Shown here: one piece after another, positions 43,101 to 49,339 of the stretch | Numbering within the stretch: position 1 is the first letter of the stretch | Layout: the number at the start of each line of letters is the position of its first letter | Assembly (NCBI GenBank): GCA_007922305.1 | Contig: ML677351.1 | Location: 13,458,575-13,522,574, forward strand | Length of the DNA stretch: 64,000 nucleotides | Direction of reading: 5' to 3' | Source: Dermatemys mawii | Taxonomy: Eukaryota; Chordata; Testudines; Dermatemydidae | Translations under genes and position numbers: made by a program | Notes under the pieces: model-generated | Databases searched by the model: none | The model's input: the letters and a program-made list of their open reading frames with translations, nothing else | Told to the model about the DNA's origin: nothing

Positions 43101-44656
43101 GTTTTTTTTTCTCCTGCTGATAATAGCTCACCTTGGTTAATTAGCCTCTTAGAGTTGGTATGGCAACCCCCATCTTTTCATGTTCCCTTAGGGTGACCAG
43201 ATGTCCCAATTTTATAGGGACAGTCCCAATTTTTGGGTCTTTTTTCTTATATAGGTTCCTATTATCCCCCAGCCCTTGTCCTGATTTTTCATACTTGCTA
43301 TCTGGTTACCCTACATTTTCTATGTGTACATATATCTTCTTACTGTATGTTCTACTCTATACATCTGATGAAGCGGGTTTTAGCTCACAAAAGCTTATGC
43401 CCAAATAAATTTGTTAGTCTCTAAGATGCCACAAGTACTCCTTGATCTTTTTGTATGTGCTTTGAGGTTTCGGTGTTAACATTTCACACAGCCGTGAGGA
43501 CTGATCCCAAAAGCCTATTTAATTCAATGAGCCTTTCAGCAGACTCTTGGAGAGGGTGAAGGGACCGGATATATGATTCAGTCCCAAGACCAGTAATTTA
43601 AGCCAACATTAGGGGAATTGTTGATTATGTGATTTTGCAATGACCAGTTTAGTGTACATTTCTTAGAGGAGAAATTACCTCTTTTCATTTCGGCATCTCC
43701 TGGGAGCTTAGAAGCTCTTCTGACACAGAAGGTCTGAATCAGCCCCTATCCTTGCAGTCAAGGGAAGACTGGACAGGGCACGACTCCCTTTAGGGCCTGT
43801 CAGTGCTTGTGTTTCAATGACTGGAAAGTGTAGTGCTGAGCAATGAGAGAACATGCACCCACCCACCCACAAACACCCTGCCTATCCTTGGAACCACAGC
43901 TGGCTCTCAGCTGTGTGTGGCCCTATGAAAAGTAGCACTTGCATGGATTCCCTACCCTTAGCCTCTGACCAGGCACTTCCCCACAAGTGTGTGTGTACCC
44001 ACATTCCTTCTTGCCTGTCTCTGGTGCTCACTCCAGCCATGGGGAGCCCAGACACCATTCAGACTCAGCAGTCCTTAGTGACCCATTTGGCCCAGGAAGC
44101 CAAGGATAGAGCAGAAGTGCTACTTTCCAAACAGAGCAGAGAAGGGTGTCTTGGGAATTCTCTTTCTGCTGTGGCCGGCAGGCACCGCTCTGATGGGGCC
44201 GCGGCTATGGAATTTAGGATGCCCTTCTAGACAGCACCTCATGGGCATGGGGAGTGCAGGGCCCAACATAGGCACATAGGTCACACAAACTTATGGTTGG
44301 CTCTGTCCAGAGGAGTGGGACCAGGATCAGAAATCCAGTTCTTGTGTGAAATATTAACCTGCCCAGGTCACCAAGGCTCTCTCCAGCACCCTGATATTTC
44401 CACTAAATTTTAGCGATGGTGAAAGGCATCACCTTGGAGGCTGCAGTCCTCTCTCCAGCACTCTAAGTTTCTGCCCCAATACTCCTCACCAGCCTAGTGT
44501 GGGGAAAGAGGGAGTCAAAGCTCCTGAGATACAAAATGGAACTGAACTTGTCCACTTACCTAGATTAGTGAAGTAAAGCACAAAGAGCCCCCGCCAGAAC
44601 CAGTTCTTTAGTGCCAGTCCAGACCACATCAGTTCAGCCCTCGCCGCACACACCAT
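22491..44656 (-). CDS. CD80: CD80 (B7-1) T-cell costimulatory ligand (coding span; tail exon provisional)
   Basis: Minus-strand gene convergent with TIMMDC1, as in mammals. The product is a type I membrane glycoprotein of antigen-presenting cells that binds CD28 and CTLA-4. Four exons are well supported: signal peptide (44,560-44,656), IgV (31,926-32,261), IgC (28,117-28,395) and transmembrane (25,456-25,584). Each ends GTAAG and every junction is phase 1, the rule for this family. Key features: IgV cysteines C51 and C121 with the core motif YWQ (67-69) and YEC (119-121); IgC cysteines C170 and C222 with YGGFPEP (173-179), a B7 hallmark; transmembrane helix about 253-274; seven N-X-S/T sites. 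With the proposed last exon the protein would be 322 residues (human 288). Any 5' UTR exon upstream of 44,670 was not found. Confidence 0.9.
22619..24119 (-). other. CD80 last intron, 3' part
   Basis: Intron sequence if the tail exon at 22,618 is correct. No confident repeat. An alternative tail exon could begin at 23,222 reading leftwards. Confidence 0.35.
24120..24470 (+). mobile_element. hAT-type MITE, same family as 62,714-63,130
   Basis: Begins CAGCAGCAGATTAGC, followed by CCCATGGGGCCTGTGCCCAG, which matches the reverse complement of the right side of the element at 62,714-63,130. Right end not clearly delimited. Confidence 0.55.
24715..24930. repeat. Palindromic repeat with TTTTCAAAAGTG and TTAGGTGC motifs
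   Basis: Contains GATTTTCAAAAGTGCCCAAG and GAGTTAGGTGCTTAAC, then a partly inverse second half (CTTTGTAAATCCC, TTAGGTGCCTGAA) opposite the AAAGGTATTTATG side. Related copies lie at 37,108-37,275, about 40,690-40,775 and 47,195-47,830. Confidence 0.55.
25456..25584 (-). CDS. CD80: CD80 transmembrane exon
   Basis: Acceptor TTTCTTCTCAG, donor GTAAGT. It completes Glu238 and encodes residues 239-280: a short stalk with proline run (SSAAPPPQG), the helix VIIASSLVLICIFLVAIALLL, and the basic stop-transfer KYFRCH. Confidence 0.93.
25585..26526 (-). other. CD80 intron between IgC and TM exons, 3' part
   Basis: No exon-like segment seen. The last 8 bases (26,519-26,526) are a MITE target duplication. 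Confidence 0.45.
26527..27077 (-). mobile_element. hAT-type MITE (CAGGGC family), 551 bp, perfect 8-bp TSD
   Basis: Inverted ends: CAGGGCAGCTAGGCAACCAC at the left, and CACCGGCCCTG at the right, whose inverse is CAGGGCCGGTG. Target duplication CATAGGGC is perfect (26,519-26,526 and 27,078-27,085). The interior is very GC-rich with imperfect direct repeats of a GGGCTCCCCGGGTGG-type unit, about 26,780-26,980. Related to 35,451-35,677 and 31,034-31,712. Confidence 0.92.
27086..28116 (-). other. CD80 intron between IgC and TM exons, 5' part
   Basis: Unique-looking AT-rich sequence without a recognised repeat. Confidence 0.45.
28117..28395 (-). CDS. CD80: CD80 IgC-like exon
   Basis: Acceptor CTTTTTTCCAG, donor GTAAGT. 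Completes Ala145 and encodes residues 146-237. The disulfide pair is C170 and C222; YGGFPEP at 173-179 is the conserved B7 signature; an additional cysteine is at 161. Glycosylation sites: NCS 169, NMS 187, NVT 205, NLT 213, NYS 234. Confidence 0.95.
28396..28980 (-). other. CD80 intron between IgV and IgC exons, 3' part
   Basis: No recognised feature. Confidence 0.4.
28981..29215 (-). repeat. Composite old SINE: repeat tail plus MIR-like body, reverse orientation
   Basis: GATGCTAGGCACTGTACAG and GCCTCAAAGAGCTTGCAATC are followed by GAGGAAACTGAGGCACAGAG and GTGACTTGTCAAAGGTCACA, the reverse complement of the standard MIR-like core. Partial cousins of its first half occur at about 18,284, 41,005 and 55,735. 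Confidence 0.65.
29216..31033 (-). other. CD80 intron between IgV and IgC exons, middle part
   Basis: GC-richer than its surroundings from 30,040 to 30,620, with open frames on both strands that look compositional. No homology recognised. Confidence 0.4.
31034..31712. mobile_element. hAT-type MITE, 679 bp, perfect 8-bp TSD, with internal hAT-like insertion
   Basis: Ends CAGGGCCAGATTTCCAGTGA and, inverted, CAGGACCAGATTTACACC. Target duplication AGTGTGGA is perfect at 31,026-31,033 and 31,713-31,720. A second hAT-like left end, CAGTGATTCTCAACCTGTG, starts at about 31,109 inside it, suggesting nesting. Confidence 0.92.
31926..32261 (-). CDS. CD80: CD80 IgV-like exon
   Basis: Acceptor TTTCCCTGCAG, donor GTAAGT. 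Completes Val33 and encodes residues 34-144, the receptor-binding domain. Strand B cysteine C51 and strand F cysteine C121 (YEC), the YWQ core at 67-69, and SDGDKYEC before C121 are all standard for the family. Additional cysteines: C52 and C135. Glycosylation sites NRT 95 and NFT 103. A run of alternating P and V (PVPVPV, 84-89) lies in the C'' region. Confidence 0.95.
32262..32771 (-). other. CD80 long intron, 3' end
   Basis: Nothing recognised besides the pyrimidine tract and acceptor of the IgV exon. Confidence 0.45.
32772..33045. repeat. Degenerate minisatellite, unit about 45 bp, roughly 5.5 copies
   Basis: Unit starts (ACAATAACAAACCAR-like) at 32,806, 32,851, 32,898, 32,941, 32,983 and 33,029, giving spacings of 45, 47, 43, 42 and 46 bp. 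Most units carry a GCTCAYGAGCATCCCT-like second half. A partial unit precedes 32,806. An AAAC run follows at 33,054-33,071. Confidence 0.7.
33046..33359 (-). other. CD80 long intron segment
   Basis: A short AAAC run at the left end; otherwise nothing recognised. Confidence 0.4.
33360..33560 (+). repeat. MIR/CORE-type SINE
   Basis: GGGCAAGTCACTTAACCTCT, CTGTGGCCTAGTTTCCCAAA and GGGGATAATGATACTTACCA are near-consensus for this SINE class, plus orientation, antisense to CD80. Confidence 0.75.
33561..35442 (-). other. CD80 long intron segment with CRE-like motif cluster
   Basis: No named repeat. The plus-strand frame 33,930-34,433 (167 codons) is unrecognised and unsupported. A small CpG-bearing cluster at 34,120-34,152 holds GACGTC and TGACGT (see findings). 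A short TATA microsatellite lies at about 34,874-34,892. Confidence 0.4.
35451..35677. mobile_element. hAT-type MITE (CAGGGC family), 227 bp, perfect 8-bp TSD
   Basis: Left end CAGGGCCGGTGTAAGC, right end inverse CAAGGCTGGTGCAAGC. Perfect target duplication ACTGTTCC at 35,443-35,450 and 35,678-35,685. Interior has CATTTCGGCGGCAG and GGCGGCATTTCGGTGG, shared with the element at 10,496. Confidence 0.95.
35686..37045 (-). other. CD80 long intron segment
   Basis: AT-rich to about 36,300, then mixed. No feature recognised. Confidence 0.4.
37046..37345 (-). repeat. MIR-like SINE split by a palindromic MITE
   Basis: AGAGAAACTGAGGCAAAACGG at about 37,087 is the reverse SINE core. It breaks off at GGTTAAGG, an unrelated block with CCCAAATTTTCAAAAGTG and its inverse-like CCCAAATTAGTGAACGC (about 37,108-37,275) intervenes, and the SINE resumes at GTTTAAGTGACTTCCCT. 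The repeated GGTTAAG/GGTTTAAG looks like a target duplication. Confidence 0.65.
37346..39621 (-). other. CD80 long intron segment
   Basis: No exon or named repeat. A hAT-like tail may lie at about 37,720-37,915 (TTAGTTCTCAAAGGCTTGC to CCCAGTTTTAGAACCCTTGC, inverse ends of the 'CTCAAA' type). Confidence 0.35.
39622..39785 (+). mobile_element. MITE with CAGGGTATGTCCACACTGCAG inverted ends
   Basis: 164 bp. Left end CAGGGTATGTCCACACTGCA; right end CTGCAGTGTAGACACACCCT, a near-perfect inverse. Interior shares ACAGACTCAGGCT and GCTAAAAATAGCA with 21,503-21,748. Target duplication not clear. Confidence 0.85.
40104..40275. repeat. TA dinucleotide and ATATT pentanucleotide microsatellites
   Basis: A TA run at about 40,107-40,145, a shorter TA/CA run at 40,188-40,212, then about twelve ATATT units at 40,213-40,273. 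Pure enough to be polymorphic. Confidence 0.95.
40680..40880 (-). repeat. Palindromic repeat followed by MIR-like SINE body
   Basis: GGGCATCCAAACTGAAGC and TTTTTGAAAGTGTTGGC resemble the TTTTCAAAAGTG family inverted. Then AAAATCACCCAGCAAGTCAG, TGGCAGAGTTGTTAAGGGAA and CCCAGTCCTGTGCTGTAGCC follow the reverse MIR-like body. Confidence 0.5.
40881..41734 (-). other. CD80 long intron segment
   Basis: A repeat fragment with CACTGTGCTAGGCACTGTAC sits at about 41,028. Otherwise nothing recognised. The open minus-strand frame at 41,616-41,852 overlaps the Penelope-like element and is antisense to its reverse transcriptase. Confidence 0.35.
42560..42940 (+). pseudogene. GIY-YIG endonuclease domain remnant of the Penelope-like element
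   Basis: One frame is readable from a cysteine cluster near 42,580 through VIYAIMC and YIGQT to a conserved EHxxLSGHSVTDLKVAIL-like region near 42,826-42,885, broken by an internal TGA just after 42,760. The domain nicks target DNA in this element class. No sign that it is expressed. Confidence 0.7.
43189..43313 (+). mobile_element. hAT-type MITE (TAGGGTGACC family), forward copy nested in the Penelope-like element
   Basis: 125 bp. Begins TAGGGTGACCAGATGTCC, ends TATCTGGTTACCCTA. The interior CAATTTTATAGGGACAGTCC matches the copy at 447-566 in inverse. Flanks TGTTCCCT and CATTTTCT differ by transitions only and may be a decayed 8-bp duplication. Confidence 0.88.
43454..44559 (-). other. CD80 long intron, 5' part
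   Basis: No recognised feature. The donor GTAAGT of the signal exon lies at 44,554-44,559 (minus strand). Confidence 0.4.
44560..44656 (-). CDS. CD80: CD80 signal-peptide exon
   Basis: ATG at 44,654-44,656 in good context (AAGAAAATGG). It encodes 32 residues plus one base (G), completed by TC of the IgV exon to give Val33; donor GTAAG. The hydrophobic core WFWRGLFVLYFTNL is a signal-anchor-like sequence preceded by basic Arg/Lys. A pyrimidine-rich acceptor, CTTTCTTTTATCCGAAG, lies just upstream, so the exon probably starts at 44,668, and a separate 5' UTR exon should exist farther right. An in-frame ATG at 44,710 lies beyond this acceptor and was not used. Support is positional and by phase, not by sequence similarity. 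Confidence 0.75.
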
Positions 44657-44668
44657 TTTCTTAGAACT

Positions 44669-44984
44669 CTTCGGATAAAAGAAAGACAGGGAAAAGAAAA
44701 GGGAAAACAAGAAGGAATTATTCAGTTAATAACTGACCTGCATTGACCAGAAATCTTAACTCTTTGGATGAGTGATACACGATGTAGCGCTTCTGTAGTG
44801 GGGATCATCCAGCAGGACTCACAGCACTTTCCAAGCATTGGTTAATTAAGCCTCAGTGTCCGCGCACTGTCCACCCTCCAGGAGTTTCATTCTGGACTGG
44901 GTGATCTGCTGTGCTTGGGAAATTCTAACGGCCTTTTCAAGGGTTAATTTGGGGTGCTATGGAGGTTATTCTGAAGTAGCGGTT
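44669..44984. other. Upstream of CD80 signal exon
   Basis: Only the acceptor tract of the signal exon is notable. Confidence 0.4.
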
Positions 44985-45095
44985 AAGTGACTTTCCCAAG
45001 GTCCTGGCCACTCATCAGTGGCAAAGCTGGCAATACAGCCCAGGAGTCCCAATTCCTAAATCCTCTGCTCTATACACAAAACACCCTGATCCCCA
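44985..45095 (-). repeat. MIR-like SINE fragment, reverse
   Basis: GTGACTTTCCCAAGGTCCTG, CAGTGGCAAAGCTGGCAATA and CCCAGGAGTCCCAATTCC match the reverse MIR-like body. Confidence 0.6.
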
Positions 45096-46434
45096 TTCTC
45101 AGTGCACCCAGGCTCTGGTTGGCATAAAATCAGGAGGCTGGCTTTACACTATCTTTGTGCCTCCCCCTGTCATTCTGGAGTTGGCCAGAAGCCTAAAATA
45201 GGCTCAGGACTTCCCCAAACTGCACCCAGTGGCCTTGGCCATTCAGTATTTGGGAAGTGAACTCAGTGCTGGAGAGCTGCTGGATTTCTAGCTCAAGAGA
45301 AAGCTGTTTATTAAAGAGGCCCGGCACCAGCAACAGGGGGTCAGTGTCCTCAAAGCCTGCCTCCTCCCATTCTGCCTCATCTCATAACAGCCCCCTTTTA
45401 CAAATCATTAGCTCAGGGTGTTCCGAGGTTTGTTTTCCAGCCCGGCAGGTTTCTGACCAATTTTAAGATGACACATTCTTGCTTGTCAGCACCCCACTCG
45501 GCCCATTACTACCAGGAACAGGCCACGCAGCCAGACAGTAGTGAACTGCTAGCAGAGGAAAGCAAAAGGCCAAACCACTCCAATAGAGGCCCCCAGAGTC
45601 ACCCACAGGAAGGCAATAACCAAGAGCACTCACTTGTATTCCAGGGGTTCCTTGTCCCTCTTGCCGGGGGGTCTGGGTAGTCCTCAGCTGGCCACGTCCC
45701 CTGTGTTACAGAGCGCACAGCAGCTCATTCTCAGTCAGCCGTACACAACAAAAGAGCAGAGCGTGTGTGTGTGTGTGCTTATCTTTATACAGGAAAAAGG
45801 GTTGCCACCCCCACAACTTCCCCTTTTGCACTGATTAAGAACCAAAACCTTTCTGACCCTGCGTGCTCCATCCCGCCCCATCCTGACGTCCCCACGCTGC
45901 TTGGAAACGGTTGTTACGAAGGTCCAGGGACCAACTCGACAGGCTGCGTGGAAGATTCCAACCGGGTGGAGCCTGATACAGCCATATGGGCAGTTTCTCT
46001 GCAGCCACAAAGGAGAGGAAACATTGTTTCACAATGGTCTAAAATTCTACTAAATCACTGTTAATGCTCATGCTACCCTGTCATCAGTGACCCTGCTTAA
46101 TCTCGCCCCACCACCTCTAATCCCTATCCCTCTTCCCTCTCCCGCCCATGGGCATCACCCAGACCTCTCACCCTACTGTTACCTTCCTTTTTATTTGCCC
46201 CTCAGCTTTGCACCAGCTAATTTGCTTCCCCCTACATTTGGAATATTCTCTCACTGTCTCTCCCAACGCCCTTCCACGAATACTTGGTACACTGGTCTAA
46301 CATCAATGAGGTGTCTGTGTCTCCTGTGCTGGAAACATTGCCCTGCATTTTGCCTATTTTAGAGACTCATCTTGCGAGGTGCTGAGCACCTTCTGAGAAG
46401 GCCTGAGCACACAGCTCTAGCGCTGGGCAGTTTT
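45096..46434. other. No gene seen
   Basis: Several moderate open frames overlap on both strands; none has splice context or recognised similarity. A GT run lies at about 45,761-45,776. Confidence 0.4.
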
Positions 46435-46745
46435 TTGTATGAACCTCTTTTCAGCAAAAAAAGCCCAAATTCAGTGACATTGACCTGTTCAGCAAATGCC
46501 TGTTGATTTTGCCAAATTGTTTCAACCGGGCTGGGGAAAAGTCAGAAACAAATTTTGTTTTGACTTTTTTTTTTTTCCAAATGAAATGTTTCAGTTTTTT
46601 CAATTGAAAATGAGGTTTCATTTCAAAATTTCCTTTCGATTTGTTAAAAAAAATATAATGGTCAGAAATGAAACAAAACATTTTGATTTGGTCAAAATGA
46701 AACATTTGGCCCCAAATTAACAAATTAAAGCTCATAGCTGGCCAC
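46435..46745. repeat. AT-rich palindromic repeat
   Basis: Repeated GAAATGTTT/AAACATTTC-type and CAAATTGTTTCA/TGAAACATTTGG-type inverse motifs run through the block, for example CAAATGAAATGTTTCAG against CAAAATGAAACATTTGG. It resembles a known low-complexity dispersed repeat of reptiles starting with GCTGGGCAG. Could form a hairpin. Confidence 0.55.
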
Positions 46746-47194
46746 ATGCTAGCTCTATAAGGAAGTCAGATGTTCGACTCTGCACAATATACAAGTCTTC
46801 TGTTAAGGATTCAAGTAGCTGAGAGGGTATGGAGGACTATTTATCTGGCTGTTGGTGGATTTTTAGCACGTGTTTCATCGATTAGTTTCCTTTTCGTTTT
46901 TCCCCCCTGTAAATTTGCATTCTATCTATGGATCATCCGCATGGTACATAAATGCAGAGACTACTAGTAACAAGGGATTTAAAGAACAGAAATTCATATA
47001 TGGCACTTTAGAGGAAAAAAATAAAAATAAAATAGAATCACCAAAAACCTGGGTACCCTAAGTCCCAGTCTATTTCCCTAACCACAAAACCACCCTCTTT
47101 CCCTTTGTGTACCCAATATGATCAGACGTGTCTATTATAGCCCTCCAGTATAACCACACACCAGTTCATGTTTTATTGCACTCAAGACTTGAAG

Positions 47195-47430
47195 GCATTT
47201 TGGGTACAGTTTTCAGAAGCGCTTAAGCAGCTTAGGAGACAGGATCATTCTGAAAAGTGACTTAGTATTATGGTCACAACATAATGGTCACAGAGGAGTC
47301 AGATGTAGAGTTTCCAGCCTTCCAGTATCGTCCGGTGTCTCCAGGAATTAAAGATTAATTTTTAATAAAAGATCATGCCATGAAATAAAACCCCCAGGAA
47401 TATATCCAACTAAAACTGGCAACCCTAGTC
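47195..47430. repeat. Palindromic TTTTCAGAAGCGC repeat and adjacent MITE (GGCAACCCTAG end)
   Basis: At 47,203 CAGTTTTCAGAAGCGCTTAAG belongs to the TTTTCAAAAGTG family. From 47,308 to 47,428 a separate element reads CCAGCCTTCCAGTATCGTCC, CTCCAGGAATTAAAGATTAA, and ends AAACTGGCAACCCTAG; its left end is decayed. Confidence 0.55.
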
Positions 47431-48172
47431 AGAAAGGAACATAAAATACTCTTGCTGGAAGGTTGCAACATAACACTACTTTACAACTTAGAATTCAGAA
47501 CGATAACACATAAGAACCTACAACCAGAGAGAGACAAAGCAGGCTGCTCCCTGAAACAGAGTCACACATATTATCTCACCTTACTCTAGGTGTCTGTCTG
47601 CAGACTGACTGCTACTAGAGTGTTAGGCCAGATCACATCCTTTCCTAGGGAGCTCCCTAGCCTGCAAACAGGGACAGGAAAAAACGCTGACCATTTAAAG
47701 TGGCAGTTTACGATTTTAATACCGTTTTCAATACACCACCTATAGGAGCCTAAGTCTCATTGATTTTCAGGGACACCTAAGCTCCTAAATAGGTTAGGCA
47801 CTTGAAAATTTGATTCTGAAACTAAGCACATCCCCTATATGATACTGGCAAACCTTTTTGAGCTGTAAAGAATATTTTCTCACTTTCGTTTTAAATTTAA
47901 ATGATTAAAAACAGTTTTGGTTTTACTATATTAAAACTAAGAAGAAATTCCAGTCAATGAATGCAGATGCTGTGGTAGTTATTTAGGGCTCAAGGGTGCC
48001 CTGAGAAATGCAGGGACGGTCTCCACCAGTCCCCAGAGAGGCTGACTGTACTTGCGAAGCCATGGCCCTCTTGTCACAGTCTGCAGGTATGCTGGAGGGC
48101 AGGATTGTTAAGTGCACAGGAGATGTAGTCACATTAAAAGTGTAGCCCTGACAGTTTCACCTGGTGAACAGG
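47431..48172. other. No gene seen; second TTTTCAGGGACACCTAAG repeat
   Basis: A repeat segment GGAGCCTAAGTCTCATTGAT with GGACACCTAAGCTCCTAAAT and GGTTAGGCACTTGAAAATTT occupies about 47,740-47,820. Confidence 0.4.
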
Positions 48173-48540
48173 TGTGGTATTAGGGGCTATGCCTTTAAGG
48201 GCTGAGCTTCCCAAACAGAAATTCTGGGTGGGGCACTGTGAAGCCAGCTGAAACCAGACACTTGCAACTTCCTTGAGCACTGAGTGATCACAGAACACTG
48301 CATGATCCCAGAAGTAAAAAGAACTAATAAAAGGTCCTGAGTGGAAGAACAAAGCAGTTAAAAGCCCCATTTCTCAGATATGAAACTCTAGAAATGTGGA
48401 AGACAGCTGGAAAAGGTTTAAACAGTGCTTCTCCCTGTAGCTACAAGCAATGAGTGCTAGAAAATATAGACACAGGTGGAAGGTAGCCTTATTTCTGACA
48501 ATAGCAGGTTCTGAAGCGCTTGATGTGTTTAGACGTTTTT
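48173..48540 (+). repeat. Left LTR of the gypsy element (right edge approximate)
   Basis: Starts TGTGGTATTAGGGGC. Shares GCCTTTAAGGGCTGAGCTTC, CACTGTGAAGC and TTGCAACTTCCTTGAG with the right LTR (the last one as TTGCAAGTTCCTTAAG). An AATAAAAG lies at about 48,327. Confidence 0.7.
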
Positions 48541-48615
48541 AGTTAACTCACACAGAGGAGGCTAACTATGAAACTATTACAGACATCTGAGGAGTAATCT
48601 GCACTCCACCTAAAA

Positions 48616-49000
48616 ATGCTGTTTCAGAGTACAACAAGAAGGGGAAACCATAGCAAAGATTTTAGAGCAGAGTCCCTCATAAGAGACCAGCTTGCAACTG
48701 GAAACTGGAACAAAAATGTCAGAGAGATGCTATTGGGAGAGGCAGAATTAACCCTCACTAAGGCAGCTGGAATCTGCCAAGCACAGGATATCACCCAGTC
48801 CAGAATAAAGCTCACAGAGAGTGGACAGTGCGCTGACTCTGTAGACAAGACTGAGAATCCAAAATAGCAAAAGAAAATGGAATGAGAGGCAGACAGGCAT
48901 GTGGAACTCAAACTCAGGGTCCACCGAAACCAGCACATGGAGCTGCACATGCTATGGCAACCAACACAAGTCAGGACAAAGCCCAACACAGGGAAAAAGA
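48616..49000 (+). pseudogene. Gypsy gag remnant with decayed zinc knuckle
   Basis: 48,616-48,867 is open and reads IRDQLATGNWNKNVREMLL then a LTLTKAAGICQAQD stretch, the pattern of the Ty3/gypsy gag just before the zinc knuckle. In another frame, CTCYGNQHKSGQSPTQGKRC (about 48,945-49,005) looks like the damaged CCHC knuckle. Confidence 0.7.
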
Positions 49001-49015
49001 TGCAAGAGCTTAATG

Positions 49016-49326
49016 CACGGGTCAGCAACCTTTCAGAAGTGCTGTGCCAAGTCTTCATTTATTCACTCTAATTTAAGGTTTCACGTGCCAGTAATACATT
49101 TTAACGTTTTTAGAAAGTCTCTCTCTAAAAGTCTATAATATAGAACTAAAATATTGCTGTATGTAAAGTAAATAAGGTTTTTAAAATGTTTAAGAAGCTC
49201 CATTTAAAATTAAATTACAATGCAGAGCCCCCCAGACCGGTGGCCAGGACTCGGGCAGTATGAGTGCCACTGAAAATCAGCTTGTGTGCCGCCTTTGGCA
49301 CGTGTGCCACAGGTTGCCTACCCCTG
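49016..49326 (+). mobile_element. hAT-type MITE nested in the gypsy element
   Basis: 311 bp. Begins CACGGGTCAGCAACCTTTCA, ends ACAGGTTGCCTACCCCTG, inverse of each other apart from mismatches. Contains GTTTCACGTGCCAGTAATAC and GTGTGCCGCCTTTGGCACGT, familiar in reptile hAT MITEs. Flanks GCTTAATG and GCCTTACA are only loosely alike. Confidence 0.85.
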
Positions 49327-49339
49327 GCCTTACAGGGTA

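Larger units (their letters stand above)
41735..43453 (+). mobile_element. Penelope-like element (RT + GIY-YIG endonuclease), 5'-truncated and decayed
   Basis: Reverse-transcriptase remnant with AMGTHMAPQYANIFMSDL at about 41,835-41,890 and the active site Y-I-D-D-I-F at 41,943-41,960. The GIY-YIG endonuclease domain is well kept: VIYAIMC at 42,695-42,715 and YIGQT at 42,737-42,751, preceded by a C-x2-C-x2-C-like segment (CNKICCQLC). Stop TGA after QSL (a likely CGA to TGA change) and several frameshifts upstream inactivate it. The 3' end carries AAGCTTATGCCCAAATAAAT and GATGCCACAAGTACTCCTTG, abundant in reptile genomes. The hAT MITE at 43,189-43,313 splits its 3' region. Antisense to CD80. 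Confidence 0.85.

Noticed and set aside
48624..49058. 144-codon minus-strand frame
   Set aside because: Antisense to the gypsy gag remnant and crosses into a nested MITE.
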